From assembly GCF_014207985.1 (NCBI RefSeq), contig NZ_JACHMI010000001.1, positions 2,153,001 to 2,217,000 of the forward strand: a DNA stretch of 64,000 bases, in the 5' to 3' direction. The translations under genes and the position numbers were made by a program. The notes under the pieces were generated by a model that saw only the letters and a program-made list of their open reading frames with translations, had not been told where the DNA came from and searched no databases. Positions 63,997 through 64,000 of this stretch are shown piece by piece; the stretch's first letter is position 1, and every line of letters starts with the position of its first letter. Origin of the DNA: Nonomuraea rubra. GTDB lineage: Bacteria; Actinomycetota; Actinomycetes; Streptosporangiales; Streptosporangiaceae.

Positions 63997-64000
63997 AGCG

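Overview
The window is high-GC DNA (third codon positions mostly G or C, many GTG starts, purine-rich ribosome sites) from a secondary-metabolite-producing, soil-type actinomycete. The gene types suggest a Streptosporangiaceae-like genome, but nothing here identifies the genus. No tRNA, rRNA, CRISPR array, transposase or phage gene was found.

Layout. 1-314: 5' end of a leftward ATPase gene. 853-2346: secreted TAP-type hydrolase lipoprotein. 2653-10392: a self-contained single-module type I polyketide synthase (ligase-ACP-KS-AT-DH-KR-ACP-TE). 10534-12991: divergent selD and selA. 13114-13943: two tandem small secreted paralogues. 14202-17093: a TetR-controlled NAD(P)-dehydrogenase and FAD monooxygenase unit with visible operators. 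17111-20038: a membrane-anchored XRE regulator, a small secreted protein, a small unknown gene and an ArsR-type regulator. 20584-27588: two STAND/TPR proteins, a FxSxx-like peptide gene and an HExxH peptide-modification-type protein. This resembles a FxSxx RiPP locus but has no radical SAM gene in the window. 27980-29227: a cation/proton antiporter.

29248-48238 is the most coherent block. It holds three operons and two paralogous LacI regulators, with a recurring LacI-type operator (GAGnAATCGATTnCTC). Operon 1 encodes a lipoprotein binding protein, two CUT1 permeases and a cytoplasmic GH172 (DUF2961) enzyme. Operon 2 encodes a fucose/arabinose-type isomerase, a secreted GH172, a ribose-type ABC importer (ATPase, permease, binding protein) and an FGGY kinase. 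Operon 3 encodes a secreted DUF4185/GH183-like protein and a truncated GH172 fused to FG-GAP repeats. GH172 and GH183 are known D-arabinan-degrading families. A fucose-type isomerase plus an FGGY kinase would convert D-arabinose to ribulose and ribulose 5-phosphate. I therefore read the block as a candidate D-arabinan utilisation regulon. Fructofuranosides are the main alternative substrate.

48396-64000 holds two large FtsX-like permeases, a membrane protein, a Ser/Thr kinase, a HIT protein, a patch of decayed gene fragments with a truncated LuxR-type regulator (57755-58902), a Tat-exported serine hydrolase with an N-terminal repeat domain, an XRE-cupin regulator divergent from an epoxide-hydrolase-like protein, an ADP-ribosylglycohydrolase and an AzlD subunit at the edge.
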